Source of the DNA: Candidatus Fermentibacteraceae bacterium
GTDB lineage: Bacteria; Fermentibacterota; Fermentibacteria; Fermentibacterales; JCC-6
Assembly: GCA_021162285.1 (NCBI GenBank)
Contig: JAGGYZ010000312.1
Coordinates: forward strand, 1 to 23,068
DNA length: 23,068 nucleotides
Reading direction: 5' to 3'
Shown: positions 22,802-23,068 of the stretch, in pieces
How the letters are laid out: every line of letters starts with the position of its first letter
Position numbering within the stretch: the first letter of the stretch is position 1
Program-made: the position numbers and the translations under genes
The notes under the pieces: generated by a model
Databases searched by the model: none
Told to the model about the DNA's origin: nothing
What the model saw: only the letters and a program-made list of their open reading frames with translations

Positions 22802-23068
22802 ATGAGCGCATCCAACAGGGACACACTGCATATTCTGGCGGTGTTTCACTATGTAGTTGCAGGGCTGATTGCTCTTGCTGCATGTTTTCCACTGATTCAC
22901 TTGACCGTAGGCATGTTTCTGGCTGTTGGAGGCGTCAGTAATGATGAGCCTGCGGCGGGAGTTGTCGGTGCAACCTTTGTGGTGATTGCAGCCATTCTGA
23001 TTATCATTGGATGGGGTCTTGCGATATTCGTATTTATTTCAGGAAAAAACCTGGACAGGCAGACGAAG
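22802..23068 (+). CDS. Small membrane protein, 3' end beyond window
   Basis: 89 codons are visible, open to the window edge. The ATG has AGGAG at 22791-22795. The protein begins MSASNRDTLHILAVFHYVVA and has two strongly hydrophobic segments (about 10-43 and 55-80) split by a short acidic loop (SNDEPAA). The visible part ends in the polar SGKNLDRQTK. The L-x-I-L-A-V-F-H-Y-V-V-A-G-L opening occurs in small conserved membrane proteins of unknown function. No function is assigned. Confidence 0.75.
   Translation, partial: MSASNRDTLHILAVFHYVVAGLIALAACFPLIHLTVGMFLAVGGVSNDEPAAGVVGATFVVIAAILIIIGWGLAIFVFISGKNLDRQTK

Noticed and set aside
1..23068. CRISPR array, tRNA, rRNA or insertion sequence
   Set aside because: No spaced direct repeats, cloverleaf-like sequence, rRNA segment, transposase or terminal inverted repeats were seen by eye.

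Overview
The window looks like part of the chromosome of an anaerobic, probably diderm, bacterium. A DUF5916-type outer-membrane beta-barrel fragment points to a diderm. Glutamate fermentation enzymes, a Rex redox repressor and an ion-pumping Mbx/Mbs-type respiratory complex point to anaerobic life. The set recalls FCB-type candidate phyla such as Fermentibacterota, but no marker gene here fixes the taxonomy, so that is a guess. No tRNA, rRNA, CRISPR array or insertion sequence was seen.

Region 1 (1-9500) is a nitrogen/carbon node. After the tail of a DUF5916 gene that looks interrupted come two unlike glutamate dehydrogenases, at 4218-5570 (+) and 8142-9425 (-). Each has beside it a large protein with the ATP-binding (PPDK_N) domain of PEP synthase / pyruvate phosphate dikinase, at 1017-3989 (-) and 5684-8023 (-). 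Neither large protein has the phospho-histidine or PEP-binding domains of the dikinases; both end in a shared domain with a GPGRWGS motif. The larger one also carries an intact two-component receiver domain. Both GDH genes have short inverted repeats placed like operators, and the second has a structured leader with a terminator-like hairpin.

Region 2 (9890-20890) is one long, tightly packed operon: rex, then Mrp E-F-G, DUF4040, an MbhE-MrpB fusion, MrpC, a 973-residue double antiporter, NuoH-like, NuoB-like, NuoC-like and NuoD-like subunits, and a ferredoxin/GltD-like fusion. The order matches the Mbx/Mbs (membrane-bound sulfane reductase) operon of Pyrococcus furiosus better than the Mbh hydrogenase operon. 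The catalytic large subunit keeps one cysteine of each [NiFe] pair, and the NuoB-like subunit keeps three of four cluster cysteines. Both observations argue against a hydrogenase or a standard complex I and fit an Mbs-like enzyme with a site-differentiated [4Fe-4S] cluster. The two antiporter units are fused into one polypeptide, and the electron-input ferredoxin subunit is fused to an NAD(P)H:flavin module. My reading is an NAD(P)H- and/or ferredoxin-linked, ion-pumping complex, possibly reducing sulfane sulfur or working as a ferredoxin:NAD(P) oxidoreductase, controlled through Rex by the NADH/NAD ratio.

Region 3 (20891-23068) is accessory: a small gene remnant, a VapBC toxin-antitoxin pair with an operator inside its promoter, a SagB-type nitroreductase-family oxidoreductase, and the start of a small membrane protein that runs off the end.
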